Notes: generated by a model from the letters alone, not told the origin. Shown: positions 1-8,902, counted from the stretch's first letter. The stretch is DNA of 64,000 nucleotides from Collinsella aerofaciens (GCF_028209395.1 NZ_JAQLDQ010000007.1:1-64000), one strand, 5' to 3'. Numbers and translations are program-made.

Positions 1-295
1 ATGGACGAGCTGAGCAAGAAGGCGGAGGGCTAGAGCAAGGCGGGGCCGAGGCCGCCTCGATCAATTTGCGAAAGAATCTTGACGGTACCTTTGCCTTTCT
101 AGGGAATCGATTAACAGCCAATCATCGGTTAAATAATTATCGCAGACTATATCGAATAATATCGAGTTATATAAGGCTGTATAAACTTATCGCGGAAGTA
201 TCGAGCTTTCGTAATATGACTTAGTTAATAGTCCACCATTGCTTTCTTCCAAGCTCATAGCGAAAGAAAGTTCAGGACTTCCTAAACCCATTGCC
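1..295. other. AT-rich gene-free left edge
   Basis: No supported gene. The first 33 bases read as a ten-codon tail (MDELSKKAEG, then TAG) that may be the end of a gene lying mostly outside the window. From about 60 to 295 the DNA is clearly AT-richer than the rest of the window and has no reading frame with a ribosome binding site. This fits the degenerate, possibly foreign, character of the first 3 kb. Confidence 0.5.
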
Positions 296-469
296 TTAAT
301 ACGAGAAATACTCGCTCTCGGCAGATAGGTTTGGCCCCAACCACGGATCGCCGCTGAGGAAGAACTCCGGCCAGCGCTGCATGAACAGTGCTTGCTCACG
401 CTTCCAGCGGCGCAGCTTTTCCTCGTTGGCCTCTTCCCTGCCGCGCGAGGTGAACTCGTAGTGATACAG
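296..469 (-). pseudogene. 3'-end fragment of a family-2 glycosyltransferase gene
   Basis: On the minus strand this stretch encodes only the last ~56 residues of a glycosyltransferase, starting at YHYEFTSRGREEANEEK and ending ESEYFSY. It is a diverged copy of the end of the large glycosyltransferase at 3096-5582: bases 301-469 align without gaps to 3101-3269 with about 14 mismatches (roughly 92% identity). Similarity stops abruptly at 469/3269, where this copy runs into a GC-rich hairpin. There is no start codon or catalytic domain, so it is a remnant. The divergence argues against a very recent duplication; it may derive from another glycosyltransferase gene of the same family. Confidence 0.85.
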
Positions 470-486
470 GGGTGAAGATAGGTAGG

Positions 487-529
487 CCCGGCCGTGCGCG
501 GTAGCTCCGCGGGCGGCCGGGCCGGTTTT
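487..529. terminator. Strong GC-rich hairpin next to the glycosyltransferase remnant
   Basis: The arms CCGGCC...GGCCGG with inner CGCGG...CCGCG form a long stem followed on the plus strand by GGTTTT. It sits at the breakpoint of the truncated glycosyltransferase fragment. It could be a terminator or the end of a lost element. Confidence 0.45.
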
Positions 530-637
530 GCCTCTTGGCAATGTTCAACTCATATTAAAAGGGAGGAGTCGACTGATCGGCCCCTCCCACGGCGTTTCGC
601 CGTTTCTCTCTGCACATATTAGCACACGGAAGGAACG

Positions 638-1639
638 TCACCGCTTGCGCCCGTAGCCATCGATGAACCCCTCAATAAATCCGTATTTCTGCCGGTCACC
701 GCTTCCGACGATCATCATGTACGTATCAACCCCGACAGCGCTCTCGAGCTTCTCGAGCTCCCGCAGGCATTTCCGAAGAAAATCTCTGGAACGCTTCTTC
801 TGATGCGTTAGCAAGGTCAATAGGTAGGCCAGGAGAACGATGTAGTCGATTATGGAATTGAAATTCAACCTGTACCCGATAGAAAGATCCTCATCGAGAA
901 GCTCGCCAACCGCGGCCAGGTTTCTGTCGGTCTTGGGATACTTAACCGATTGGCTGAACCTCGAATCAAATACCGCCCCGTTATGGGCGACCGCGTTCCT
1001 TAAGGGACGAATCGTCTCGACGATGTTGATGACGATGCCGGGGTTCGCATGTAAGAGACCTAGGTCGCTTGCGATATCGGCGAGGATTTCATCGGGAAGG
1101 CTTCTGCATACGCTTGTGAGATCGCCGAGGGTCATCACCTCGAAAATGCTCCAAACGGGCGCGTCATCGTCGCGATCGACATAATGCTTCACGAGATCGT
1201 TTTTGTAACTCCGTCTCACGATGTTCTGAAGCTGGCTCTTGAGCTTGAGCTTTTCCCCCATCTGCCCGTTCACGACCCTTCCGTTGACATCCCTGCATGT
1301 CCGGAGGCCGCGCTTTAAGAAGGTCGCCAGCCCGGGGTCCTCTATGTTCTCAAGTATTCTGGCCAAGACTATGTTTTTAACCGCCGTTTCGATGAACATT
1401 ATCTCCGGGTAGATTGCAGCCTTGATGGCGGAATCGAACCCGTATATGTCCATGAGTGCATCGAACGAAGGGAGGGGGAGCGCATTTTTGGGCTTTCGGA
1501 CAAACCGGAAGCCTTTATAGCCATGGAAATAGCCCATGTTTCTCAGCAGTATCTTTCTGTCGCTCCCCCGCAAATCCTCCATACCGTGATTCGTCCTCAT
1601 GTGCTTCATGAGGGAATTGATGCTCATGCCCTTCTTCAT
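638..1639 (-). CDS. AbiF/AbiD-like abortive-infection protein (Abi_2 family)
   Basis: A 333-residue protein resembling the Abi_2 family of phage abortive-infection proteins. N-terminal hallmarks are visible (LLRNMGYFHGYKGFRF near residues 31-46). Around residues 211-220 the sequence IRPLRNAVAHNG contains R214-N-x3-H219, the R-x4-H signature of HEPN ribonuclease folds. Known members act by abortive infection; some are thought to be HEPN RNases controlled by a partner RNA. The start is supported by GGGAGG just upstream of ATG 1639; a second in-frame Met is residue 5. The gene is intact although everything around it (glycosyltransferase fragment, istB halves, ATPase stub) is broken, and its base composition is lower in GC than the core genes. 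Family is fairly sure; phage specificity cannot be read from the sequence. Confidence 0.8.
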   Translation of the reverse strand: MKKGMSINSLMKHMRTNHGMEDLRGSDRKILLRNMGYFHGYKGFRFVRKPKNALPLPSFDALMDIYGFDSAIKAAIYPEIMFIETAVKNIVLARILENIEDPGLATFLKRGLRTCRDVNGRVVNGQMGEKLKLKSQLQNIVRRSYKNDLVKHYVDRDDDAPVWSIFEVMTLGDLTSVCRSLPDEILADIASDLGLLHANPGIVINIVETIRPLRNAVAHNGAVFDSRFSQSVKYPKTDRNLAAVGELLDEDLSIGYRLNFNSIIDYIVLLAYLLTLLTHQKKRSRDFLRKCLRELEKLESAVGVDTYMMIVGSGDRQKYGFIEGFIDGYGRKR

Positions 1640-1763
1640 CGAACCTCCCTTGGCCTCCTTCTAGGAAATTATATCCCAGCCCGCCTCGACGGGGCGAGCC
1701 TGTCGTTGGCGCCGGCCTATTTGTGTTTGTTAACGTCGTGATTGCGGGTTTGATCACATCCGA

Positions 1764-1803
1764 TTTTCAGAATTGAGCACGATAGTTTTTCGGTTTTGAG
1801 CAC
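1764..1803. repeat. IS21-like terminal direct repeats
   Basis: Two 17-bp direct repeats, TTTTCAGAATTGAGCAC at 1764-1780 and TTTTCGGTTTTGAGCAC at 1787-1803, match at 14 of 17 positions and are spaced 23 bp apart. Repeated terminal motifs of this kind are typical of IS21-family ends. They lie beside the istB remnants, so this is probably one end of a decayed element. Confidence 0.5.
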
Positions 1804-1861
1804 GGCCACGCCGACCAGACCGCATGCCTTAACGTTGTCGGTGCGTCGTATCGGCAACGAG

Positions 1862-2165
1862 CAAAGGCAGGAGGGAATGATCGACGTGGACAAGATAGAG
1901 GACGCAGGTGGCGGGCTGCAGGGCCATGCTCGAGGCCGAGCTCGCGCACAGGGACGCGACCAAGAGGGCACGGCTGCTCAGGCAGGCGAGGCTCCCCGTG
2001 CACAAGTCGGCCGAGGGGTTCGACTGGTCGCACGTGCGGTTCTCCGAGGGCTGGGGCCGCGACGACATGCTTTCGCTGGGCTTCGTCGGCCCCCGCGAGG
2101 ACCTCGTGTTCTTCGGCAAGACCGGCAGGGGCAAGACCCACATGGCCGTGGCCCTGGCGATGCGC
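1862..2165 (+). pseudogene. istB: N-terminal half of an IS21 istB helper gene
   Basis: On the plus strand the frame through GTG 1908 encodes the N-terminal part of an IstB ATPase: AMLEAELAHRDATKRARLL, then FDWSHVRFSEGWGRDDM, then the Walker A region GKTGRGKTHMAVALA at about 2119-2163. Similarity to IstB ends near 2165, where the plus frame becomes the antisense of a second istB piece. IstB is the AAA+ transposition helper of IS21. The matching transposase (istA) is not present in the window. The gene is dead because the downstream half lies in the opposite orientation. Confidence 0.75.
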
Positions 2166-2540
2166 ACGGCCGCCGCCATCTGGTCGTCGCCGAACACCGC
2201 GCCCCACCGGCTGAACTCCAGGTTCGTGGTGATGACCACCGACTGCCGCTCGTAGGCGTCGGCGAACACCTAGAAGAGCGCGCGCGCCGTCGAGATCCAG
2301 CGGCAGGAAGCCGAGCTCGTCGATGACGAGCAGCCTAGCGCAGCCGATGAGCGCGGCCTCACGGTCAAGGCGCCCCTCGTCGCGGGCGCGCCGCAGCCGC
2401 ATGACGAGCGATGACGCGGTGAAGAAGCGGGCCTCCATCCTCCGCTCGCACGCCAGCATGCACAGCGCCGAGGCCATGTGCGTCTTGCCGGTGCTGACGT
2501 CCCCCACCAGCACGAGGTCCTCGCAGAAACCAGTTTCATG
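2165..2540 (-). pseudogene. istB: Central part of a second IS21 istB gene, frameshifted
   Basis: The minus strand from about 2540 to 2165 encodes an IstB ATPase core: Walker A VGDVSTGKTHMASAL (2513-2470 region), then Walker B LLVIDELGFLPLDLDGARAL. Near 2270-2285 the frame is lost inside a GCGCGC run, and in the shifted frame a TAG stands where Gln is expected. The sequence then continues as VFADAYERQSVVITTN and EFSRWGAVFGDDQMAAAV. It ends at about 2165, exactly where the plus-strand istB half ends, so two truncated istB pieces converge tail to tail. Both carry their own Walker A motif, so this is not a simple inversion of one gene. Confidence 0.75.
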
Positions 2541-2558
2541 GAGCGTTTCATTGAAAAT

Positions 2559-2601
2559 CCCCCTAATCTAGCAACGGTTTAAAGTCTACTAGATTGGGGG
2601 G
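2559..2601 (-). terminator. Hairpin downstream of the ATPase stub
   Basis: CCCCCTAATCTAG (2559-2571) and CTAGATTGGGGGG (2589-2601) pair at 12 of 13 positions around a 17-nt loop. Read on the minus strand the stem is followed by ATTTTC, consistent with a terminator for the truncated gene at 2655-3083. It also marks the edge between that stub and the istB remnants. Confidence 0.5.
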
Positions 2602-2654
2602 GACGCGAGCCAAGTCGACAAAGGCAGTTAACCGGCGGCTATTCATGCCTCGAT

Positions 2655-3083
2655 TTAGAACCGCTCGAGAATCTCCGCAGCATTCTCTCGCAGATAGATA
2701 TCTAGGTCCGGCACGGCAAACTGCACGTAGCCCCTCTGTGGTGCCTGAATAACCTCTCTTTGTAGCAATTTGGCCCTAATAGAGCTGATCTCATTGGTCT
2801 TTTTACCCATGCGCTTAGCAATCTCGGCTGATTTGGACTGTTGTTTATCCTCGCACATCGCCAAAAGGTATTTGATATCGTTAAGTCCCAGTCCAGAAAT
2901 CGCGGGCTCGTGAACAACATCGTGAAAACGAGCCTCTGCCAGCGCAATGCCTTCGGTGACATCGTGTTCGCTCACAATGGCACTTTTGGCACGATGCAAG
3001 TTGGCGCGCTGCCAAATGGAGTAACCGACCATTTGCACCAGATAGGCATAGCCCTTAGTGGTCTTAGCGGTTCTCGACAGCAG
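2655..3083 (-). pseudogene. C-terminal stub of a P-loop ATPase
   Basis: The minus strand is open from just after a TAA at 3084-3086 to the stop at 2655. It encodes about 140 residues that begin in mid-domain (TTKGYAYLVQMVGYSIWQR) and end ILERF. The pattern resembles the C-terminal lid and winged-helix part of bacterial AAA-type ATP-binding proteins. No Walker A or B motif is present, so the catalytic N-terminus is missing. Only a GTG at 3038 without a clear ribosome binding site is available as start. The break lies within about 15 bases of the glycosyltransferase stop codon at 3096, which suggests a deletion or insertion joined the two. Confidence 0.6.
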
Positions 3084-3095
3084 TTAAACCATTGT

Positions 3096-5582
3096 CTAAA
3101 GCGAGAAATACTCACTCTCGGCAGATAAGTTAGGCCCCAACCACGGATCACCCGTCAAGAAAAACTCCGGCCAGCGCTGCATAAACAGCGCTTGCTCGCG
3201 CTTCCAGCGGCGCAGCTTTTCCTCGTTGGCCTTTTCCCTGCCGCGCGAGGTGAACTCGTAGTGATACAGCTCGGCATAAGGCGTATAGATGGTGTGGTAG
3301 CCCGCCTCCCATACGCGCAGGCAAAAGTCTGCGTCGTTAAAGCCAACGGCGAATTCCTCGTTGTAGCCGCCGACGCGCTCAAATACGTCGCGTCGCACCA
3401 TCTGGCAGGCACCCGTTACGGCGCTAAAGTTGCCCGGGCGCACAGCGCGGGCAAGATAGCCCTCGCGCTTTGCCGAGAAGTCCTGGTTGGCATGGGCAAG
3501 TGCCCCACGCACGCCAACCAAAATGCCGGCATGCTGCACCAGATGATCGGCAAAGTAGAGTTTGGCGCCCACCACGCCCGCATCGGGACGCTGCAGATAG
3601 CCCATCATCTCTTCGATAAAGTCCGGGCTTATGACCTCGGTATCGTTGTTGAGCAGCAGCAGGTAGTCGCCCTTGGCGTGCTTCACACCAAAATTGATGA
3701 TCTGAGAGTAATTGAACTCGCCCGGCCAGCACACAACACGCGCGATGCCCTTGCCTTCGGATGCTGCAGCCACGCGCTCTGGCAGGGTTTCGTAATACGC
3801 AAACGTCTCCGGGGCTTCGCTGTTGTTCTCCACCAAGACGATCTCGTAATTGGTATACGTTGCCTTCTGAGCGATCGACATCACGCAGGCATCGAGCGTC
3901 TCAACGTGATCCTTAGTGGGAATCACAATGCTCACCAGCGGCGCAGACTCCGGCAGCGCATAACGCATGTGATAGACAAACGGCGTCTCGGCCTCCTCGA
4001 CCGTTCCGCAAATGCCCAGCGCGTTAAAGTGGCGCTGAAGCGCAAGGCGCCCAGCTTCAATAGCATACGGCTTGCTATCGGCAGAACCGTCGGCGGTTGA
4101 ACCGGGATGCACGCGCCAGTGATACAGTACGTGCGCAACATGTTCAAACCGCGCGCCCGCCGCAAGGCAGCGGAGCGTCAGGTCGTAATCTTGGGCGCCC
4201 GCGACGTCTTCCGGCGACATGCCAATGCGATCAATAAGCGCCTTCTGCACCATCAGGAAATGCGTCACGCAGTTATGGCTATAGAGCAGGTCGACGTTGA
4301 GCTTGGTCTTAAAGACCGGCTGGCCCCACTCCCCCGTTTTCTGGAACATGTCCTCGTCGCAGAACAGGACCTGGGGACGCTCGTCCTCGGCAGCCTTGTT
4401 CAGCGCGGCAACATAGTGGAACAACGCGTCCGGTTCCAGGATGTCGTCATGGTCCAAGAACGCGATGTAGTCGCCCGTCGCTTGCTCGATACCTGCGTTG
4501 GTGTTGACCACAATGCCGCCGTTGCCGGGAAGCTCGATGCGACGGATGCGCTCGTCGTTGGCACCTGCCGCAAGGGCGGCCACCGCATCCCATTCAGGCG
4601 AGGCATCCATAAGGAGCAGTTCCCAGTTGTCATAACTCTGGACTAGCACCGAGTCCAGCAGCTCGCGCAGGTATTCCCGATCAGTCTTGTAGCACGGCAC
4701 CACAATACTCACGAGTGGTCTATAGGCAAAAGCCACCGAAGCGACACGCTGGCACGCTAAATCGCCCGGCTTTGCGCGATGTTGCTCAAACCAACGTCGA
4801 TAAGCTGCGTCGTCTGCACGCGCGTCCTTCATGCGGTTCCAGCTGTCGTCGACAATGCCGTTGTACAGGCGACCATCCATGGCGCAAAAACCGCTCTGGA
4901 TTAGGCCCGTGGGATCAGCCGCAATCGCGACAAAATCACGTATATCCTGGGGCATCTCAACGCTCAAATACGTTTTATTGACGCGGCAACCGTTGCGCTG
5001 CGGCACATCGATCTGCGATTCAAACACATGCACGGTGACATCGATGGCATTCATATGCGCATCGAAAATCTGGAGCTCAGGGGTGCACTTGGAGTCTCCC
5101 ACCCACGTAACCTCATAGCGCCACACCGCGCCGGCGTCTGCCGGCAAATAGCGAATGGCATCGATCTCGTAGCGACCGCAGCATTCGCCACGCTGCGCAT
5201 CGCGGATAAGCGCACACAGCGCAGGCTTTGCTTTGTAGTTAATCTTGGATTCCAGCTTGGCCACGCGGCTATCGAGGCGAATAGAGCCCAACCTTTGGCC
5301 ACCGAATGCAAAAACGGCATCCATCGACGAGCCATCCAAAAACGGAAGTACCAAGACGGCGAGCTCGCGTTCGTAATCGGAAACGGAAGGGCAAAGCGCC
5401 AGCACACGGCCATGATCGACCGGGAGTACCAGCGACGGCACACAAGAGCCGCTCGTCGTCGCATGGGCAAACGCTTGAGAACCCTCCCGCTCAATAAGCG
5501 CGGTGACATCCTGACCGGCAAAACGAAGCAGCACAAACAGACGGCCCTGACTGCGGCAAAGCGTCAAACGCTTGATACTCAT
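3096..5582 (-). CDS. Two-domain family-2 glycosyltransferase
   Basis: An 828-residue protein with a ~285-residue N-terminal region of unknown role followed by two GT-A (GT2) domains. The first covers about residues 290-510 (VSIVVPCYKTDREYL, DHDD metal site at 377-380). The second covers about 555-790 (VSIVIPTKDHVETL, NNDTEV, then HAGI). Such double-domain enzymes usually add two sugars during surface polysaccharide or rhamnan-type synthesis; the sugars cannot be read from the sequence. It is the last gene of a five-gene minus-strand operon, and its ATG directly follows the TAG of the preceding gene. A diverged copy of its 3' end lies at 296-469. Confidence 0.9.
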   Translation of the reverse strand: MSIKRLTLCRSQGRLFVLLRFAGQDVTALIEREGSQAFAHATTSGSCVPSLVLPVDHGRVLALCPSVSDYERELAVLVLPFLDGSSMDAVFAFGGQRLGSIRLDSRVAKLESKINYKAKPALCALIRDAQRGECCGRYEIDAIRYLPADAGAVWRYEVTWVGDSKCTPELQIFDAHMNAIDVTVHVFESQIDVPQRNGCRVNKTYLSVEMPQDIRDFVAIAADPTGLIQSGFCAMDGRLYNGIVDDSWNRMKDARADDAAYRRWFEQHRAKPGDLACQRVASVAFAYRPLVSIVVPCYKTDREYLRELLDSVLVQSYDNWELLLMDASPEWDAVAALAAGANDERIRRIELPGNGGIVVNTNAGIEQATGDYIAFLDHDDILEPDALFHYVAALNKAAEDERPQVLFCDEDMFQKTGEWGQPVFKTKLNVDLLYSHNCVTHFLMVQKALIDRIGMSPEDVAGAQDYDLTLRCLAAGARFEHVAHVLYHWRVHPGSTADGSADSKPYAIEAGRLALQRHFNALGICGTVEEAETPFVYHMRYALPESAPLVSIVIPTKDHVETLDACVMSIAQKATYTNYEIVLVENNSEAPETFAYYETLPERVAAASEGKGIARVVCWPGEFNYSQIINFGVKHAKGDYLLLLNNDTEVISPDFIEEMMGYLQRPDAGVVGAKLYFADHLVQHAGILVGVRGALAHANQDFSAKREGYLARAVRPGNFSAVTGACQMVRRDVFERVGGYNEEFAVGFNDADFCLRVWEAGYHTIYTPYAELYHYEFTSRGREKANEEKLRRWKREQALFMQRWPEFFLTGDPWLGPNLSAESEYFSL

Positions 5583-6650
5583 CTACACTTCTCGCTTTCC
5601 CAGGGCGTTCGCTGCCATGCGTTTGCAGGCACCCAGGCGCCCAAACCTCAAGACGTCGTAATCGAACATGAGCTTTTTACATGCACGGGCATTGGGGGCC
5701 TTGCTGGTAAGCGCCGCACGCACCATAGCGGCAACAGAAGGAGCGCATTGTGCGAGCGCAGCATCGCTGCCCACGGCAGAACCGGCAAGCGCCGTGGCAA
5801 CGGCAGCAAACACCTTGCCGCAGTCCGAACCCAGCAACCTGAGCGCATCGTACAGCACCAGATCGCATAGGAAGTACGCCAGGTCATCGGCATACTGGAC
5901 ATCGAGACCGTCGCGCTGCCAGTCAGCCAGCACAGCGGAGTAAATCTTCACATGCTCCAGCAGACGCGTCTCGTCGTCATAGCGCATGGTGTCCATGAGC
6001 GAGCCCTTGCGCGCCACGCGGTAGTCATACAGCTTGTTCGAGATAAGCGCGGTCTTGCGCGAGCGACCGTACACGGCAAAATCGAAGACCTGGTCCTCGC
6101 CATACTTAACGGTTTCGTCGAACACGATCCCGTTGCCCAGCAAAAACTCACGCTTGCAAGCGGTGCGCCATGCAAAGGGGCGAGACGCTTCCTTAAACAG
6201 CAGGTCGGAGCCATAGCCTTCAAACGACACATCGCGCGGGCTCAGTACATAGTTAAGCCACGGATACCCCGCCTCCAGCGGATACGGATTCGCGCCAAAG
6301 GTCAACACGTCGCAATCCTCGCGTTCAAAGGCATCGACGATCACGCGGCATGCATCGGGCGTAAACCGGTCGTCGGAATCCAAAAACGCGACGATAGGCG
6401 CCGTGGACGCAGCGATGCCGGCATTACGCGCACTCGACAGGCCCCCGTTTGGCTTATCGACCAGCGTAAAGCGCGCGTCCTTTTCGCAATACGCAGCCGC
6501 AATATCGCGCGAACCGTCCGGCGAGCCATCGTTGACCAGCACGCCTTCCCAATCGGGCATGTCCTGCGCAAGCAGGGAGTCCAGGCACCAGGCCAGGCAC
6601 TCCTCCACGTTATAGATAGGAACGACAACGGAAATCTTGGGGGTAGCCAT
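5583..6650 (-). CDS. Family-2 glycosyltransferase (type B')
   Basis: About 355 residues, one GT-A domain at the N-terminus: ISVVVPIYNVEECL, nucleotide-binding VNDGSPDGS, and the DSDD metal-binding motif near residue 95. The C-terminal part contains the conserved KYGEDQVFDF block. ATG 6650 is preferred over an in-frame TTG two codons upstream because AGGAG lies nine bases before the ATG; this ribosome binding site overlaps the stop of the upstream gene. It is the paralogue of the gene at 7856-8896. Donor and acceptor are unknown; by context it builds a surface polysaccharide. Confidence 0.88.
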   Translation of the reverse strand: MATPKISVVVPIYNVEECLAWCLDSLLAQDMPDWEGVLVNDGSPDGSRDIAAAYCEKDARFTLVDKPNGGLSSARNAGIAASTAPIVAFLDSDDRFTPDACRVIVDAFEREDCDVLTFGANPYPLEAGYPWLNYVLSPRDVSFEGYGSDLLFKEASRPFAWRTACKREFLLGNGIVFDETVKYGEDQVFDFAVYGRSRKTALISNKLYDYRVARKGSLMDTMRYDDETRLLEHVKIYSAVLADWQRDGLDVQYADDLAYFLCDLVLYDALRLLGSDCGKVFAAVATALAGSAVGSDAALAQCAPSVAAMVRAALTSKAPNARACKKLMFDYDVLRFGRLGACKRMAANALGKREV

Positions 6651-6662
6651 AGTCAAGTGCTC

Positions 6663-7781
6663 CTACTGTGCGACCGGAACGTCATCGGGGTGCGGGTTGT
6701 CGCCGTAGGCGCGCTGATACGTCAGCACGCGCCAGACCAGCGGCAGGCCGCCGATCTTAAAGTAGTGTTTAAACGTATTGAGCTTGCCCGGCTTCTTAAA
6801 ATCAAAGCGCGAATCGATATAGGCGCGGGGCGACTTGACCATCAGTCGCAAGTCGGTCTCGCCACGCGGGTCGAAGAGAGACAGGTCAAAGCGACCGGCA
6901 TCCCAATCGGCCTTGAGCTCGGGAGATGCCTTCTCCCAAAACTGCTCGCGCAATTCATCGACCAGGCGCTCATCATTCCAACGGTACGTATCGACCTTCA
7001 TGCGCATTAAAATACCCTGAAGCTGAGCCTTAAGCTCGGGGCGTTCATCCAAAAAGCGCTGCATCTCGGTATATTCGTCGCACACGCAAAACACCTTGTT
7101 AGGAGAATTAACGGAGCTCTTCTCGTTATCTTGGCGATAGCACAAAATGGGGTCCGCGATAAACGCAGCACGCTCGGCGCATGCCCAGACCTTAAAGTTA
7201 AAACCCGCATCCTGATACGAAGCACCTGGCGTGGGAAGAAACCGAATCTGATTGTCGTTGAGGAACTCGCGCCGGTAGATAGCCGACCAAATGGAAGGTT
7301 TGCGGTAGAAGATGCCCGGGCGATCGACGGGGCGATACGCGGCGCCCGTCATATGCTCGTCGATGATCCCAAACAGCTCACGCCGCTCGCTGGGCGTGGA
7401 CCAATACAGGTAAAAGTCGCCCTTTACCACATCGGCATGCTCGGCATCGGCCTTGGCGACCAGCTTTTGGAGTGAATCCTCAAACATAAAGTCGTCGGAC
7501 TCAAGGATGCCCACGTACTCGCCGCGCGCCATCTCCAGGCCGCGGTTCATCGAGTCGCCGTAGCCGCTGTTGGCCTTGTCGATCATCTTTACACGGGGGT
7601 CGCGCTCCATGTACTCGCGGATGATATCCGGCGAGCTATCGGTGGAGCCGTCGTTGATGCAGATGATCTCGATGTCCTTGAGCGTCTGCGCCACGGCGGA
7701 ATCGAGGCACTCACGCAGGTAGCGCTCAACATTGCAGATGGGAACAAGAAGCGAAACTTTAGGGGTATCAGAGTTCTGCAA
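6663..7781 (-). CDS. Family-2 glycosyltransferase (type A')
   Basis: 372 residues with an N-terminal GT-A domain (VSLLVPICNVERYLREC, INDGSTDSSP, ESDD metal site). The start is a TTG at 7781 with GGAGG five bases upstream, an uncommon but well-supported initiation site. The first ~110 residues are nearly the same as those of the gene at 8903-10006, including a long shared stretch around KMIDKANSGYGDSMN, so the two are recent paralogues. It overlaps the translation signals of the next gene (stop 6663, next start 6650), which indicates translational coupling. Confidence 0.88.
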   Translation of the reverse strand: MQNSDTPKVSLLVPICNVERYLRECLDSAVAQTLKDIEIICINDGSTDSSPDIIREYMERDPRVKMIDKANSGYGDSMNRGLEMARGEYVGILESDDFMFEDSLQKLVAKADAEHADVVKGDFYLYWSTPSERRELFGIIDEHMTGAAYRPVDRPGIFYRKPSIWSAIYRREFLNDNQIRFLPTPGASYQDAGFNFKVWACAERAAFIADPILCYRQDNEKSSVNSPNKVFCVCDEYTEMQRFLDERPELKAQLQGILMRMKVDTYRWNDERLVDELREQFWEKASPELKADWDAGRFDLSLFDPRGETDLRLMVKSPRAYIDSRFDFKKPGKLNTFKHYFKIGGLPLVWRVLTYQRAYGDNPHPDDVPVAQ

Positions 7782-7855
7782 GAGAACCTCCTGTTGAATA
7801 GCGTGTAACAGGGTTATTTTAGCAGCCGAGTTGCGGCGGGCGGCAGCGCTTGGAA

Positions 7856-8896
7856 TTAGATAAAACGCTCCAGGCAGGCTTTGAGACCGCGAGTCGAAAG
7901 ATAGAACAGCGCGGCATCTGCCATCGAAACGCCCGAGGTCGCCGCAACGAGCTTGTGGGCAACACGGCGAACGGCGCCCTTAGCAGGCATATCCGCCCAC
8001 TCCGTTCCCAAAAACGTCGTGAGGTCCATGTTGACGCGAGCCGCCACGCGATGGAAGTCATCGGCATCCAAGCGCGCCAGGTCGAACACAATGAGGTCCA
8101 GGAACCAGGTGATCAGCTCGCCGGGGCACAGGTCCAAAAGACCGTAGGCCGCCCAGCCCTCCAAGACCTCCTCGAGCATTCTCATGTGGGCGTCAAGCTT
8201 TTTGGCGCGAGCCTCGGCACTGTTGAACTCGTGCGTCGCCGATTCGCTCTCCATCACGTAGTGGTAGAACTTGTCCGGCATGACGACGGTCTTGCGGGCA
8301 AGCGCATAAGCCGCAAATTGGAAGACGACGTCCTCGCCCAAAGCCAAACCGGGGGCGAAGCGAATGCCTTCGCGATTGAGCAGCTCGCGCGAAAAAGCCA
8401 CGCGGCAGGCATAGGGCTGCGCATTCGAATGGAACAGAAGTTGGGGATCACGGGCGTCGAAGGTACCGGCTTTGGGGCTCATGAGTTGATGGACGCGTTT
8501 GGGGGCAGCATCGGCTGGTTCACAGACGCCGCCAAAAACGGCGGCCTCGGCATCTGCAGACTCCATGGCATGCAGTACGCGCTCGACCGTCTGGGCATCG
8601 ATATAATCGTCGGCGTCCACAAAAAAGACGGTCTCGCCCTCGGCGGCATCGATACCGGCATTTCGAGCACACGAGACACCCGCATTTTCCTGGTCAATCA
8701 CCAGTACGCGATCGTCGGCCTGCGCGACCTGGCGCAACACGTTCAACGAATCATCAGTCGAACCGTCGTTGACGCAGATAACCTGAATCGAGCGTTCGGA
8801 CTGAGCCAACAGCGAATCGAGGCATCGCTGAATGGAGCGCGCAGAGTTGTAAACGGGGACGACAACGGTCGCTTTGGGGGTCAAAGTCTCTCCCAT
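7856..8896 (-). CDS. Family-2 glycosyltransferase (type B)
   Basis: 346 residues. GT-A domain with ATVVVPVYNSARSI, VNDGSTDDS and the metal site DADD near residue 93. The second half shares a LGEDVVFQFAAYALARKT block with the gene at 5583-6650 (KYGEDQVFDFAVYGRSRKT), identifying the two as one subfamily. ATG 8896 follows a G-rich ribosome binding site. It starts six bases after the preceding gene ends. The 74-bp gap to the next gene is the largest in the operon. Confidence 0.87.
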   Translation of the reverse strand: MGETLTPKATVVVPVYNSARSIQRCLDSLLAQSERSIQVICVNDGSTDDSLNVLRQVAQADDRVLVIDQENAGVSCARNAGIDAAEGETVFFVDADDYIDAQTVERVLHAMESADAEAAVFGGVCEPADAAPKRVHQLMSPKAGTFDARDPQLLFHSNAQPYACRVAFSRELLNREGIRFAPGLALGEDVVFQFAAYALARKTVVMPDKFYHYVMESESATHEFNSAEARAKKLDAHMRMLEEVLEGWAAYGLLDLCPGELITWFLDLIVFDLARLDADDFHRVAARVNMDLTTFLGTEWADMPAKGAVRRVAHKLVAATSGVSMADAALFYLSTRGLKACLERFI

Positions 8897-8902
8897 GTCG
8901 AC

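Noticed and set aside
1764..2551. A functional IS21 element
   Set aside because: No istA, no complete istB and only one candidate end; only remnants are present.
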